64,000 nt of DNA. It comes from Coffea arabica (Eukaryota; Streptophyta; Magnoliopsida; Gentianales; Rubiaceae). The position numbers were made by a program, and so were the translations under genes. The stretch lies in the NCBI RefSeq assembly GCF_036785885.1, contig NC_092320.1, positions 20,833,557 to 20,897,556 of the forward strand, given 5' to 3'. The notes beneath the pieces are model-generated. The model was not told the origin of the DNA, ran no database searches, and worked only from the letters and a program-made list of their open reading frames with translations. Shown here one piece after another: positions 11,727 through 24,423 of the stretch (position 1 is the stretch's first letter; every line of letters begins with the position of its first letter).

Positions 11727-13215
11727 CTCTAGTATCCTTAACGATGCATAAAGCACCATATGCTCTTGAATATAGTTTGTTAAAATAGTAGGTGTATAAT
11801 TGTTTTTGGTTAACCTAGTAAACAGTCAATATATCCATAATTGAGAAATTTTGCCTAATCTTAAAACTTGGGAGGGGACAAACGAGTATCAAGTTTTAAT
11901 TTTTGTGGTAAAAAGTGAATGTTATCCTAGTCAGCGCATGGTGACAGAAATATATAACTAAACATTTGAGTTCGGATTGTCATAATTCTTACGCTTTGAA
12001 GATTGCAAAGTGATAATTGTCCCATTTTTTTTTCCCACTATTTAGTAAAGTTCAAGCCATGGAGACAGAAGTCGTGGCTGTTGAAGTTTCATCGTTTCTC
12101 TTTCAAGTCGACAATTTCTAATTAATATACTTCATATAGAGATATTTTGGGCTAAATGTGCTTGATGCATGCGTTACTCTATGCATTTTTTGCACTGGAC
12201 CACTACAAGCTGTTTTAGAGAGGAATATGTTAGATGATACACGGGAAGAAAGTGTAAGCGAGAGATCCCAATTAGAAATCCCTACTTACACTATAAACAC
12301 CACATAGTTTCCTAAGTGAGACCTTTATGACAAATTATATTCCAACTTCAAACTAATCCTGCAGCACTAGACCTTTCTTCAAGAAATAAAAGATTAGATT
12401 AGAGTGGCAGAAGCCATTGTTGGAGTCACAAATATCATCTATCATCTCGTTGGTGTAACATTTTTAGGTAAACTTCCTAATTATATAAGCCCTTGAAATC
12501 TGAAATTTTTGCCATGCAGAAGGAAAGATATATAAAAGCAAAAATATGCTGACTATTGTGTATCAATGTAGTAGATCCACCCCCGTACCCGATCACCAAG
12601 AAAGGCAGATCTGATCTAAAATCCAAAATAAAAAAATAAAGTATGACTTGATATGATCGTGTAAAATCTTGGCTCATGTACTGTTCATGCGAATAGTACT
12701 TGAATTTTTACTTTCCTGTAACAAAGTTGTACTAGTTATTTGTAATGAATTACAATAAGTTCGATACTCTTCAAGAATGAATTACAATCTGTTAAGTAAG
12801 TTTTCCACTGTGTGTGAAGGCAACCACGTATGGCGCCCCTACTCCCTCAACCCAACCACAATAGTTCCCCAAAAAAATAATAAGAATCTAAAGATTCAGG
12901 CTGACAATCAGTGTTTTCAGAAACTTTGTATGCTTTTGTTGTACCTTTTACACTTTAAAGCGATAATGAAAAAGTTTGTGTCTGTTATATATATATATAT
13001 ATATATATATATCTTAGACATGTAAAACAAATTGGTCACACCATCAAGAGATTGAAGTATTGTTCCCACTCTAATAAAATGCTAGAGATTTTACACCACG
13101 CTACTACATGACAAAGGCACCATACAAGGTCGTTCATGCAGTGTACTATTGCCAAACATCACCATTCACTACAAATGTCCTCACCCAACTTTTCTAGCTA
13201 CCTTGCTCTTACTAC
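11727..13215. other. Intergenic and SWEET upstream region
   Basis: No gene recognised. It contains a (TA)n microsatellite and, at its right end, the promoter of the SWEET gene. Confidence 0.5.
12985..13012. repeat. (TA)n microsatellite
   Basis: About 14 uninterrupted TA units. Confidence 0.95.
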
Positions 13216-13226
13216 TATATATAGGA
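13216..13226 (+). promoter_or_regulatory. TATA box of the SWEET gene
   Basis: CTATATATAGG lies about 105 bases before the start codon at 13329, giving a plausible transcription start near 13250 and a 5'UTR of about 80 bases. Inferred from position and match to the plant TATA consensus. Confidence 0.6.
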
Positions 13227-13328
13227 TTGAGGTGCGGGGTAGTTTCTTCAAGTCTCCTTGGTAGTTTGTACTGTAAACCGGCATTCTAGGGCAAGGAGAC
13301 CACCAAGAGCAATTTGATCCTCTTACAA

Positions 13329-15238
13329 ATGGCAGTTTTAAGCGCTCAAGTCTTGGCCCTCATTTTTGGCCTTCTGGGTACAGACAAAGTTATACGTTTC
13401 TTGCAATCATTTATGCAAATTTATGTTTTTTTTTTGTAGCTTTGATTCACCCAAACACACTTGTTGGGGAACTAAAAGTTAAACAATGAATTTTAAACTA
13501 GCTATCAAATAAAGGTATTTTATCATTTTCTTGAATGGATCTGATGAAGTTATAAAAAATACTAAAGCAAACTAGAACAGGCAACAATATACTCACCTCT
13601 AGTAATTCAATGGCAAGAAAGGTGATAGCCATTCATCTGATGAGCAGTTTGGCGAGCATACAATGCTAATAAGCTATAAGAACTCTTGTGCAATATTTCT
13701 CGTAGAATATGTGATTTAATGTGAGATTACAGTTTGGCTATCTAACTTTGAGTTTTCCACAGGTAATATCATATCATTCTTGGTGTTCCTTGCTCCGCTG
13801 TAAGCTTTAGTTTTAATACTATCTCACTTTCCTAATAGATTTTAGTTATGGAATTAAAACTACATATACGTGTAGATCATGGTCTATTTAAAAATACATG
13901 CAAATTCCTTGTTTTCGTTTCTTGCAGGCCGACGTTCTACACCATTTACAAGAAAAAGACATCTGAAGGGTTTCAATCTATACCATATGTGGTAGCACTT
14001 TTCAGTGCATCACTGTTGCTGTATTACGCCTTTCTCAAGACAAATGCCTTGTTGATCGTCACTATTAATGCTATTGGATGCATCATTGAAACAATTTACC
14101 TATCCATGTACGTACTATATGCACCCAAGACGTCTAAGGTAAATCAAATTCTTTCTCACTACTTCCTCCACTCCTCAATATATCACAAGAAATCAGATTC
14201 TAGACTATATATCGAAATTCTTTTGTGTAAAACTTTGTTAGTAGAATAAGTTTCTTTCCCCCCCCCCCCCTGATCAGCAATAGACTAATTGTAAACATAT
14301 TAAAGAAAAACGAGTTATGAGAGAATCTATTAGGATATCATGTTTAACAAGACAATATGTCATGATCTGCCTTTCTTAGTATTTATATTGAAACTCTCTA
14401 ATATTCTAGCTACTATTATTATTGTAAGCTGTCTTTGGCTAAAAAATTATCTTGCTGCATTTGCAGATGTTTACATTGAAGTTGCTAGGTTTTTTCAACA
14501 TAGGATGTTTAGGTGTCATCGTTGCTGTTTCTCTTGCACTTGCAAAAGGTGCAAAGCGAGTATCACTCGTAGGATGGTTTTGTGCTGTAATCAACCTGGC
14601 TGTATTTGCTGCTCCCCTGAGCATCATGGTAATCCTCTGCATCATCTTTCTATAAAGTCTCTCAATCCTCCAAGCGAGAAAAAACCAATATGAGATCGCC
14701 GTTCTGAATTTTCTTGCTCCTGTTTCTTCCATTGGTAACGTTTCTCCTTGATTTTTGCTGTTGCAGGCGCAAGTAATACGAACCAAGAGTGTCGAATACA
14801 TGCCATTCACCTTGTCGTTTTTCCTCACACTTTGTGCCACATCTTGGTTTTTCTACGGATTCTTCGTAAGGGATTACTACATTGCTGTAAGTATACAGCG
14901 GTTCATGAAGATTAATCATTGAGAAAAGGGAAAATATATTCCAATTGTTTTGAAGCAAAAACTTAAATTCCAAGGACTAATTTTGTCCTCTATCGATGAT
15001 TCAGGTACCAAATGTAATGGGCTTCTTATTTGGAATTGTTCAAATGATTCTCTACTTCATTTACAAGGATGCAAAAAAGGACGGTGAAATAAACACAAAG
15101 CTTGAAGGGGCTATGGAACAGAAGGAAGGCATTCAAATGAATATAGAAGGTGTTGAAGACAAGAAATTTAGCTCAATTGAGAAGCCTAAATCCGCTGCTG
15201 CCCATAAACCTCAGGATATAGAGATGGGAAACGTGTAA
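13329..15238 (+). CDS. SWEET bidirectional sugar transporter (clade III-like)
   Basis: Exons: 13329-13377, 13763-13799, 13928-14138, 14467-14628, 14767-14886, 15005-15238; all introns GT-AG; sum 813 nt, 270 residues, the usual SWEET length. The 37-nt second exon is a hallmark of SWEET genes. The protein has two MtN3/saliva triple-helix bundles (about residues 12-98 and 132-216) joined by a linker helix, seven membrane segments in all. Motifs include [34 protein letters not shown] and [11 protein letters not shown]. The charged C-terminal tail (about residues 214-270) is cytosolic. SWEETs are plasma-membrane or tonoplast uniporters; sequence style fits clade III members (SWEET9-15 group), mainly sucrose exporters, but the clade is judged by eye. 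Intron 3 contains a run of 12 C at 14259. Confidence 0.95.
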
Positions 15239-15832
15239 TAGACAGCAAATCTTAGAAACAAGACTACACTTATTAACGTATCAATAGATTCAACATATGC
15301 ATGTTTCTCATAAAATAGTAGCATTGAGTTTGAGAAATAATGCAATCTAGATAGAATATGTTTTGTAACCTTTGTCTGATCTAAAAAGCTATTGATAAGG
15401 TCGCATGTGAGTCGCCCAATGTCAATTGTGTTCTACTAATTTAATGTTGGATGAGATCAGCTCCGCTGACTATAATGGAAGATCTAGATTTCTATGGATT
15501 TTAATCAAGTAGTAGAAGCAATAAAATATCTTGAAACAAATGATTATAATTCAATGAAATATCTTGTAATAAGTTATTTTACTTCAAAATTATAACGTTA
15601 CCGTAATAAACTCAATGAAATATCCTTTAACAATGATTATACTTCAAAATTATCCTTTATAATCTAAAGTTAGGCCTAGCAAAGCAAACCCTTGAATCTT
15701 CTTATTTTTCTTTTTGAGATTTTGTAACACCTGTTTCTAAAGAAGGGGATTGTGTCCTGCTTGATTTGTTCCGGTGTTTGTTAATGTATTATCAAAGAAT
15801 TTTAATCACTTTTGTTTGGAAATTACTAAGAC
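15239..15832. other. SWEET 3'UTR and intergenic
   Basis: No gene seen. Bases 15530-15660 contain repeated caatgaaatatc(t/c)t words (three imperfect copies). Confidence 0.5.
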
Positions 15833-16121
15833 TCTATTTGTAACTTAATTCATCACTTAAATTTAATGGGTTCAGATCTTAACATTTTCAAACATGTTTA
15901 ATAACAAAAAATAAAGAACATCTGAATTAATTAAGTGGCATTGAATTTTCTTTGCAAAACTTACTCCTAAAAATAAGTGATAAACTATTCACTTGTCACT
16001 TAAAGTGATATACATTTAAATGTATTAGATTTAGTACTTAGCAATTTAATAATTTAATAGATTCAGATTTCAAATTTCAAATTTTGATTTTCAAATCTCA
16101 ATTTTATCAAACACACCCTAA
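15833..16121 (+). mobile_element. MITE family copy B
   Basis: From ACTCTATTTGTAACTTAATT to TTTTATCAAACACACCCTA. It shares AATTAATTAAGTGG, AAAATAAGTGATA, TGATATACATTTAAATG and ATTTCAAATTTCA blocks in the same order with copies C and D. Ends are of the TTATCAAACA(C)-type terminal inverted repeat. No coding capacity. Confidence 0.7.
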
Positions 16122-16449
16122 ATCTTTTGATTTTGCTTGGTTCCTTTCTCTCATTCATGGCCTTCCTTATCTTTGGCATACGTAGAAATTTTGAGTCAAG
16201 TGCACCAAAAGTTTAATTCTGATAATCCATTCAATTGCTTGTTGTGGGACTTTAATTAAGTTGAATGCTCAGATAAACTTTGTGTTCATCATCATAATCT
16301 TAGGGAGAATCTCGTTTTCAATTTCTCTTAAGTAGTTTAAATATTAATGAATTGTAGCTTTGGGTGCTAATAACCTGCTTAGGATTGCTTTTAATTCCAT
16401 AAGAAATAAAAGATTAGGGCATAACACACCAATTAAAAACACACACCAA

Positions 16450-18680
16450 AGGTGTTCAATCTAGTTATCTACAACCTTAGCGGGGCATTAGACAAGGTTA
16501 TCCAATTTCTCCATATTTATTTCTTATATCTTATATGTGCATAGGCTTTTTCTTGTCTATTACAAAAAGCTGAGGCTTGTGGTAAATTGTCAGGACAGAG
16601 TGACCCCCAGCTTTCTCATTTATTATTTGCAGACAATACGTTGTTAGATGGCAAATCGACACTACAAGAAGCACGACATATTCAAGATATCTTGTGGCTG
16701 TATAAGGAGGCTTCTGGGCAAGAGATCAATCTTGAGAAATCAGCTATGGTTTTCAGTAGTAACACAGATTTGTCAACTTGACAAGATATTACTTAGTTCC
16801 TAAATATTAAAGAAATGGTCGCACATGAAAAATATCTTGGTCTTCCCACCATCATTGGACACTCCAAATGTGAGGTATTCCCTTCTATCAAGGACAGAAT
16901 TTGGCAACGAATTCAAGGATGGAATGAACACTGATTATCGAATGCGGGAAAAGAAATTTTGTTAAAAGTAGCAGTTCAAGCAATTCCCACATATTCAATG
17001 TCTTGTTTCAAATTTCTAGATTCTTTGTTGATGGATATCCAATCAATGATGAGCAATTTTTGTTAGGGTGATGGAAATGAGGCTAGACCAATGCACTGGG
17101 TTAGTTCGGATAAAGTTTGCAATAGAAAAGAAGATGGAGGAATGGGTTTCAGGTAGTTTAAGACTTTAAATCTCACATTGTTGTCTATGCAAGACCAGCG
17201 TATTGCTACACAACCATCTAGCCTACTTCATCGGGTATATAAAGCTAAATATTTTCCCAATACTAATTTCTTTCAAGATTAAGAAGGATCTCGGCCTTCC
17301 TGGTCTTAGCGCGGATTATTTGAGGTCAGGAAGTATATTGAAGCAGAAAGCAGATGGCAAATTGGTTCTGGCCATTCTATCAAGATCTGGAAAGATAGAT
17401 GGCTTCCGTGGCCATCAACTTTTTCAAATCGTGTCACGGTCTACTAGATTACCTAAGAATTCCACTGTTAATTGGCTCATAGATTATGAATGAAAGACTT
17501 GGCAAGTTGACTTATTGCCGGAGATTTTTTGGCCTGAGGAGATTGAATTAATTCAAAGCATTCCAGTTGGAGATGCTCGCAATAGGGATAAGCTAATCTG
17601 GCACTTTTCAAAGAATGGATCTTTTACTGTGAAGAGTGGGTATCACTTGATCAATCAGTGATCTTCTAAAAGGGAGAATTTACCATCAAGTAGTACCACT
17701 TTAAAGCAAAGTGTTTGGTCTCAGCTTTAGCACTTAAATGTTCCTGAGAAAATTAAAATTTTCTTATGGAGGCCATGTAAAGATGTACTACCAACCAACA
17801 CTAAACTCAATACTAAAGGGCTTCATTGAGGGACTTCATGCCCTTTATGTCTCATCCAGTTGATGATATTGATCATACCTTCTTGACTTGTCCTGTAGCT
17901 ATGCAATCATGGCGCTTAGTTTCTTAAGTCTGAAAATTCAACTGCATTCGATTAATTAGATCAAATCTTGGCTTTCCAACCTTCCTTTCGACTATCAACC
18001 AAAGAGATGGAATTGGTGGGTGTTATTCTTTGGAATTTGTGGAATAATCAGAATGGAGTGATTTTTAATAGGCCTTATAGAGATCCTCTTAGTTTGGTCT
18101 CCCTGTCTATAGCATTCCTAATAAATTTCATGAAGCAAATTCCAAAGATAAGTTCAATACGCCTACCTCTATCCAATCAAGATTATCAATATCTCATTAG
18201 ATACGACCCAATACGGGTTTTGTTAAGGCAAACTTTGATGGAGTTGTGTTTATGGATGATAAAGGAAGCTTTATTGCTGGACTTTCCAAAAAAAATTCTT
18301 AGGATATTGGAACCAAATGTAGTTGAATCATACACGGCCAAACATGCTAATCAATTACTACATGATTTGCGTTTCAATAAGATTGTTTTGGAAAGAAATT
18401 CACGAAAGGTCATCAAAATGTTGGACCATTTGGAATCTAATGATTCATTATGTGATTTGTTGATTGATGATGCCATTGTCTTTTGTCAAGATTTATGTGT
18501 TGGGAAGCTTCATGAATTCCTATATCATTTAATGTTCCTGCTTATAACCTTGCTAAATATGCTGTTAATATTTTAAATTCTTATATACAGAGAAACTCTC
18601 CTTCATCTTTTATTAGTTCTGCACTTGTTGTAGATTTGATATCATGATTAATAAAATTATGCTATTTTGTTATAAAAAAA
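16450..18680 (+). mobile_element. 5'-truncated L1-type LINE
   Basis: It begins in the middle of the reverse transcriptase (RGIRQGYPISPYLF-like region near 16480), continues through the RT active site, the zinc-binding reverse-transcriptase domain and an RNase H domain, and ends in an A-rich tail at about 18672. Flanking sequences AAAACACACACCAA (16436-16449) and AAAACACACGCCAA (about 18677-18690) are a target duplication with one mismatch. 5' truncation, A-tail and variable-length duplication are typical of LINE insertion. Several frameshifts and stops make it inactive. Confidence 0.88.
16500..18576 (+). pseudogene. LINE reverse transcriptase and RNase H remnants
   Basis: Recognisable pieces: LSHLLFADNTLL at about 16610 (the catalytic FADD box reads FADN), NLEKSAMVFSSN, then YLGLPTIIGHSK with stops at 16935 and elsewhere, GGMGFR near 17140, a zf-RVT region with a stop near 17820, and an RNase H-like domain at about 18220-18560 (VVESYTAKHANQLLHDLRF). 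The FADD-to-FADN change and many stops show decay. Confidence 0.85.
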
Positions 18681-18690
18681 CACACGCCAA

Positions 18691-20165
18691 TAGATAAAAG
18701 GTAGATTGTTTCAATTGGGTCTTTGGGTAGTTAAAGTGATCAAATTTGACCGCTTAATGAATTAACTCGTCCCATATACCAAAAATCAAATATTGGCTTT
18801 TGTTTTATTAAAAAAAGATTTCAAAATTTAATTTATTTTTATGGAATTAAATTATGAATAAAACTTAGCTCAATATTCAATTCTATTTTGGGTTAATTGA
18901 AATGGCAAACATTCAATTACACATTAGCAAAAATGGATTAATTTTCTCTAAATGCATTCGGTTTTTAGTTAATTAGTTAAAATGGAAAGCATGTAGTAAC
19001 ATATGCATATAAGGATTTTTTTTTTTAAAGTTAAATGATGAAGATGGAAGGTTGAGTTAAGTGGTAAGGTGAGAGAAATTGTAAATAAGAGATTACAGGT
19101 TTAAAACCCTACACTTACCAATAGCAAAAGTGAATTTTTATTTTCACTCAAACTCGAATTTAAAAAACTGAAACTGCTATCGAATTGTAGTTGTCAAAAA
19201 ACTCTCCTTGGATTAGACTATTGTTCATATACTAGTTTTTCACATATAAGTCTACACTAACACACCTCAAAACACCCCAAAAATACCCAAAAACACTAAT
19301 AAAAAACATCAAAAAATAATTATAAATAAAAATAATAATAGAAAAAAAAAATTTACCATCTTTTCTTCGTCTACCACTACCCCTACCATTGCTCCATGCC
19401 ACGACCTCCCTTCCTCCTCTTTTCGTCTCTCCTTCCCCTCACCACCTCCATTTTTCCCTTTCCCATGCCACTTTCCCTTTCCCCCACCCTTTCCCCTTTC
19501 CATTCTATTTATCCCTGCCTGATCATATGACCCACTTGTATAATTCTACAATAGAGTTTTTCAAACATAGTGTTACAGTATAATTTTTGAAAAACACTTA
19601 TAAAAATATTTAATCTATATGAACTCTAAATTTAATATTGAATAACCCAATTCAAACTTTTGGTTGAATTCATTTCCATTAATTTTTGGGATTTAACTGA
19701 GTTGTGCTCACCCTACTTGGCTGACAAATACCCCATGCCAATAACTTGTTTTGTGAGTTCGCTTTGGATGAGGACCCATCTGGTCTTTTACTAGTATTTT
19801 TCTCTTAAACCAACCTACCTCATCACCACACACATTTTTACTCGCTTACATGTCTTTAACCTGATAATTTGCTTGATTTCTCTTGGCTTCCATTTATGAG
19901 TCTGTGGCTCCTCCTATCACATTGCCTTCTAACATGCTACAAATGTCTGCTCAACAAGGGGAATCCATTGATGTGCTTATCGACAAATATATTGACAGCA
20001 TAAGACGTTCTAATTTCACTAAAATATGGACATTAAAGTTTTTTATTTCACTTTTTAGTTATCTTCGAACAAAATACATAGTAAATGTGCTACTAGTTGA
20101 AGCAAAGTTATGGTTTGAATTTCATTTTTATTTTTGGTAGCTACGCAAACGGTGATTTCACAATT

Positions 20166-20199
<34 letters not shown>

Positions 20200-21324
20200 G
20201 TATTGCCTGGTTATGATTCCAAATTTTTAACCTGCATAAGAAATGGTCCTTGAGCAAAATTAGTGTGTGATGGTTTGACCGGCCATGGCCCTCAGGCCGA
20301 AAGTTCAAGCGAATGATACACAAAAAACAAGGGGGAAGAAGTTGGGTCATTTTTCGTTGTGGTTGAACCTAATGTGACCCAACCCAATGTTAACCCACCA
20401 AATACCAATCAACGGCCCTCTCAAATTTACCCGACTTGTGTGACTGTTAGAACTGTAGATCGAAAGTTTGAATCCTACCTGCAATGAAAAAAATTTAAAG
20501 GAAATGTCAGAATACCTCTTTGATCTAATCAAATTTTTATACCTACTAATCACTTATACACAGTCTTTTTAGACTCCTATATCTCTAGATTAGAATAGAT
20601 TAAATTATAGTAATATTTTCGTTACCGTAAAAAAAAAATGCCAGGACTAGCTTGATGTCTTGCGTTTTTGTCAAGATTTAGCTTCTTTCTTTTCTTGGCC
20701 CATGTTTGGGCAATATGCTTTTGTTGTATTGCAGAAACTTTATGGAATCTTAAGCCGTACTTTTTTTCTTTTTTTTTTTGTTTAATTTGTTTTACAAAAG
20801 AAATTCTATTGGGAAGGAAAATTTGATCTTCAAGCATCCTATGTTTATGAGCTAATACTTTAAAGTTTCTCACCATTTTGATGTTGTACATTTGGCATGT
20901 TACGTTTGTGGAGAAGTTGGTGGCATAATTTTACACCACATTCTCACATAAACCTAAGTGGTTTGGTATTTTTATTTGTTAAATGATATGCAAAAAAAGA
21001 TTGAGGTAGCAAAAATTTTAAGAAGTATCTTTGAACAATCACAGGAAACTACAGGCAAAATATGTCGTTTTTCATTGTATAGGCTTGATGTATTTAGTAT
21101 GGGGATGAATTAGGTGATATTGGAAGATGGAGTGTAAGTGAGAGATTTTAATTCGAAACTTCTCATTTACATTAAAAAAAAGTTTAAAAAAAAAAAGGCT
21201 TAAGGTAGTTAGATATCATTTTTCAATCACATAGATTGGAGCGCTAAAATCAAGGGCAGTAATTAATACAAATTAAAGATTAGGAAGTGTCATAATTCTG
21301 AGTACGAATATTTTACTTCTCCAA
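18691..21324. other. Intergenic, no gene recognised
   Basis: Contains a C/T-rich stretch at 19380-19505 that creates spurious ORFs on both strands, a (TA)n run at 20168-20193, and several degraded SINE-like pieces with B-box-like words (for example around 19050-19150 and 21120-21180, where 'gtaagtgagaga...aattcgaaactt' recurs). No exon structure found. Confidence 0.45.
20168..20193. repeat. (TA)n microsatellite
   Basis: About 13 TA units, interrupted on the right by TG. Confidence 0.9.
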
Positions 21325-21900
21325 TCATATATATAAATAATAAAGTCGTATCCTCATACTTATCGTTTCGCGTTTTCTCTTACTTACGTGGCTTAATGAG
21401 ACGGCAAGTAGTTTCCTATGTGGCTTGCTACTTTTTTGTTTGGATGTATATCAATTCTTATTTCCTATAAGAATTCTTAATATTATATGATTCTTATTTC
21501 TTACCCAAAAAAGGAACTAAAAAGTAATTCGATATAAATAAAAGAGACATACATCTCCTTTATTAGATATATAGGAATAAATCATAATATATATTTTTTA
21601 TAGTGTCCTTTTTTTAATTTTTTTTACAGCTTCATCATACATCCTTTTTATTTTAAGATAATCTACCCATATATAGAACAACGTACAAATAATCTATACA
21701 TGAAAATTAAAGAAAGTTAGCCCAAGAAAGTTTTTACAAGACTCACAGTCCCCATGCATAATTGATATGCAAAGAGAAATGGCATTTCATCTGATTGAAA
21801 ATTTCTGGAAAAGTCCATAAAGAAAATGTTAACCTTTTTATCATTTTAATTGTTACAATATCTAGATAGATATAACTTTTAAATATGTATATTTATATAG

Positions 21901-22021
21901 GTATATGTTAAAAGTCTTGGCAAGTGATGCAACCGGTAGTGCTTGGTTTGTTATATTTGATCAAGAGGCTGAAAAAAAAATAGAACACAAACTTTCTTTT
22001 GTTCTTGACGAATTTAACAAG
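21901..22021 (+). pseudogene. RPA1-like OB-fold exon in the Helitron
   Basis: After an acceptor-like TATATAG, the reading VLASDATGSAWFVIFDQEAE followed by KKIEHKLSFVLDEFNK ends at a GTAAAC donor at about 22022. This matches the pattern of the replication protein A large-subunit OB-fold (V.D.TG.A.FV.FD..A). A second open piece at 22830-22924 (NGKSINAGLHRQIKEN..., stop at 22922) may be the last exon. Both pieces are too short to be a working protein. Confidence 0.65.
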
Positions 22022-22062
22022 GTAAACTTATATCTAATTTTTAAAAATATTTTTAATAAGGA

Positions 22063-22194
22063 TTAATTTTTCCTATACTATCAGCATTTGATGAATGACA
22101 ACTATGCAAAATTTGAATTTGAAATTCAATTTTTGCACACATGTCATGAATTCAACGATAATAGTGTATACGCTGTCAGTATAGGAAAGATTTA
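22063..22194. mobile_element. Small MITE inside the Helitron
   Basis: Terminal inverted repeats TTTTTCCTATACTATCAGC and (as complement of the right end) TCTTTCCTATACTGACAGC. About 130 bp, no ORF. Target duplication not resolved. Confidence 0.6.
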
Positions 22195-23216
22195 CTCTTT
22201 TAATAATAGTTGACAATCTGACACTTATCTTAGCCGTTAACAAAAAAAAATCTATTATGCATTTCATTTTCAAGAAAGATTTAGCAGTGAAATCGTGTCA
22301 TCAATTATAAATAAGATCACGTGAAAATCTTTTGTGTTCCAAATCAAGTTGAACAATTATAATCTGGAACAAGGTAGTAATAGATTTACAGTGACTAGAT
22401 GGTTCCGCTGTGATTTCGGGAGGGAAACGCATTTCATGTTTTCATAGGTAATGTGCAATAAATTTATCTTATATTTCACATATTATATCTCATATGATAT
22501 TTTTGTCTTTAATTTTGATAAATCATTATCAGATTGGTGGAACCGACAACCAATACCAATCTGAAGCATTTTCTTCCTAGATCCCAATTAGTATAACAGA
22601 TGATTCTAATCAACAACATTTCAATACACTTTATATGAATCATTTATTAGAGGGTTCAACAAAAACTACAGAGGAAGGGAATGCTCATAAAAAGATTTGC
22701 ATGCGAAGGTAAATTTAATATACTATTTTACTTTCTTAAATTATAATTTTTACGTATTGTTATACACAACTTTGAATGCGATAAATCATTTTTTTCCATT
22801 AGTTAGTTATCCTGCTTTGCTATCATGCAGCGATAATGGAAAATCAATAAATGCTGGTTTGCACCGACAGATCAAGGAGAATGTTCAAACAGAAGAAAAA
22901 CAAAAACAAGTTTATGAAGAATAGAATATTATTTGACACTATTTACTGCACTTTTTATTTATTTTCAAGTTTTTTAATGTTATGGTATTGTTGAATGAAA
23001 TTTTTTCTATTTTTGAATTATTATTCACTGAATTAGATGTTCAAATTTATATTATAAGAATACTTTGTATTACAATGCGCACATAGTAATATACTTAAGA
23101 TAAATTATAATAGATTATACATTAAAATTTTATTTTATATCGACATTTTTATAAAATTAATTAAATAGTTTATTATTTTTCGATGATTCCCGTTCAACGA
23201 ATGGGTACAAAACTAG

Positions 23217-24159
23217 TTTTATCATATTTTCCCAAAGTTAAAGTAGGAATGTGTATCATGTGAAACATTAATTGGCAACATCGGAAAATTCTTTGTGTAA
23301 TCTATACCATGCATGTTTTAAATTTAAATTTAAATTTTGGATCAAATCTAGCCATTGATCATTTAAAATGGTGTATAAAACCATTACTCCCATTTTTTTT
23401 TTCAAAATTTTCTAATAGGTGTCCGTTAACACATTTACATTCCACTCAATCTATTATGTGTACGTACATATGCACTAACAATTAAGTACTACGTTCTTTT
23501 GCATTTATATACTTTTCCTAATTAATTCCTTTGTATTTATGTATTTTTTCTAATTAATTTTATAATTCTAAAAATCTAACACCTGAAATTATTACATTAT
23601 TATGCATTTATGCACTTTCCTTAATTAATCCTTTTACCTTTATACACTTTTTCTAATTAATTTTATTTTTTTAAAAATCTAACATGGGTTTGTTTGGATA
23701 GTCAATTATTCCAAATAATATTTCGCTTGCGTCCAATCCACCTTTTTATATTTTCAATAATTTTTTATCTCACATACATCACATCATATAAAGTATATAT
23801 TAATTATTGTCCTCTAGGCACTCATTAAACAGACTTTTTTTCTTTTATCTTACTGTCATTTTTTGATAAGAATTAAAGAAAGATGTAATTATGTATACTT
23901 TTATTCAATATTTTTTCTTAGAGTGTTTTTTTTTTGGCAAGAATTAAGAAAGATGTAAATGTGTGTGCTTTCATATTGAAAAGTACAGGCACATCCTTTA
24001 CTGTGTGCCCCGTACTAATTTATTATTATTTATATTACATAATTTATATTTTAAGTCGTCGCCGCCTGCAGACAGCGCCTGGAAAAAAACACACCTTCCA
24101 ATGATTTCATCGTCTCATCGTAACAAACTTAAAATTGAAAAATAAAAATAAAATACAAA
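23217..24159. other. Intergenic, upstream of SMG7
   Basis: AT-rich, with repeated 'cttt(a/t)tgcatttatacactttt(c)cctaattaatt' words at about 23500-23660 (three or four imperfect copies of roughly 70 bp). No gene recognised. Confidence 0.5.
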
Positions 24160-24423
24160 GAGTCTTTTCTTCTCTTTCTCTTTCTATTTCTCTCTGTCTC
24201 TCGCTGCCTGTTTTCCTTCTTTTCTCCTCCTCCTCTTCTTCTTCTCCTCCTCCTCCTCCTTCTTGTCCTTTTCAACTCATAATTTGAGCCCCAAATTTCA
24301 CAAACCCTAATTCCCTTCTTTCTGTCCTCTCGTCGCTCGAGGACAACAGCTAATTGAGACGGAATAGAGGTGGTTGGGGGAGAATTCGCCGGGGGATCTG
24401 CTTAGATCTGGCTATGAATTAGG
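24160..24423 (+). promoter_or_regulatory. SMG7 5'UTR first exon, pyrimidine-rich
   Basis: A long CT-rich tract (ctctttctctttctatttct... and tcctcctcctcctcc) typical of plant leaders, then ACCCTAATTCCC and a purine-rich end, terminated by a GTAAGC donor at about 24424. The matching acceptor is probably ...GCTGTAG just before 26040. The start is an estimate. Confidence 0.6.

Larger units (their letters stand above)
21325..23216 (+). mobile_element. Helitron carrying an RPA-like fragment
   Basis: The 5' end TCATATATATAAATAATAAA follows an A, and the 3' end is a short hairpin (CCCGTTC-AAC-GAATGGG, one G-T pair) followed by TACAAAACTAG and then a T. TC start, CTAG end, a 3' hairpin about 10 bases from the end, insertion between A and T and no target duplication are the Helitron signature. 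Within it is an RPA-like OB-fold exon, a gene type commonly carried by plant Helitrons. No Rep/helicase was seen, so it is non-autonomous. Length 1,892 bp. Confidence 0.8.

Noticed and set aside
19309..19583. Overlapping ORFs on both strands, Gly/Lys-rich one way and Pro/Phe-rich the other
   Set aside because: They come from a purine/pyrimidine-biased low-complexity stretch with no domain or exon signals.
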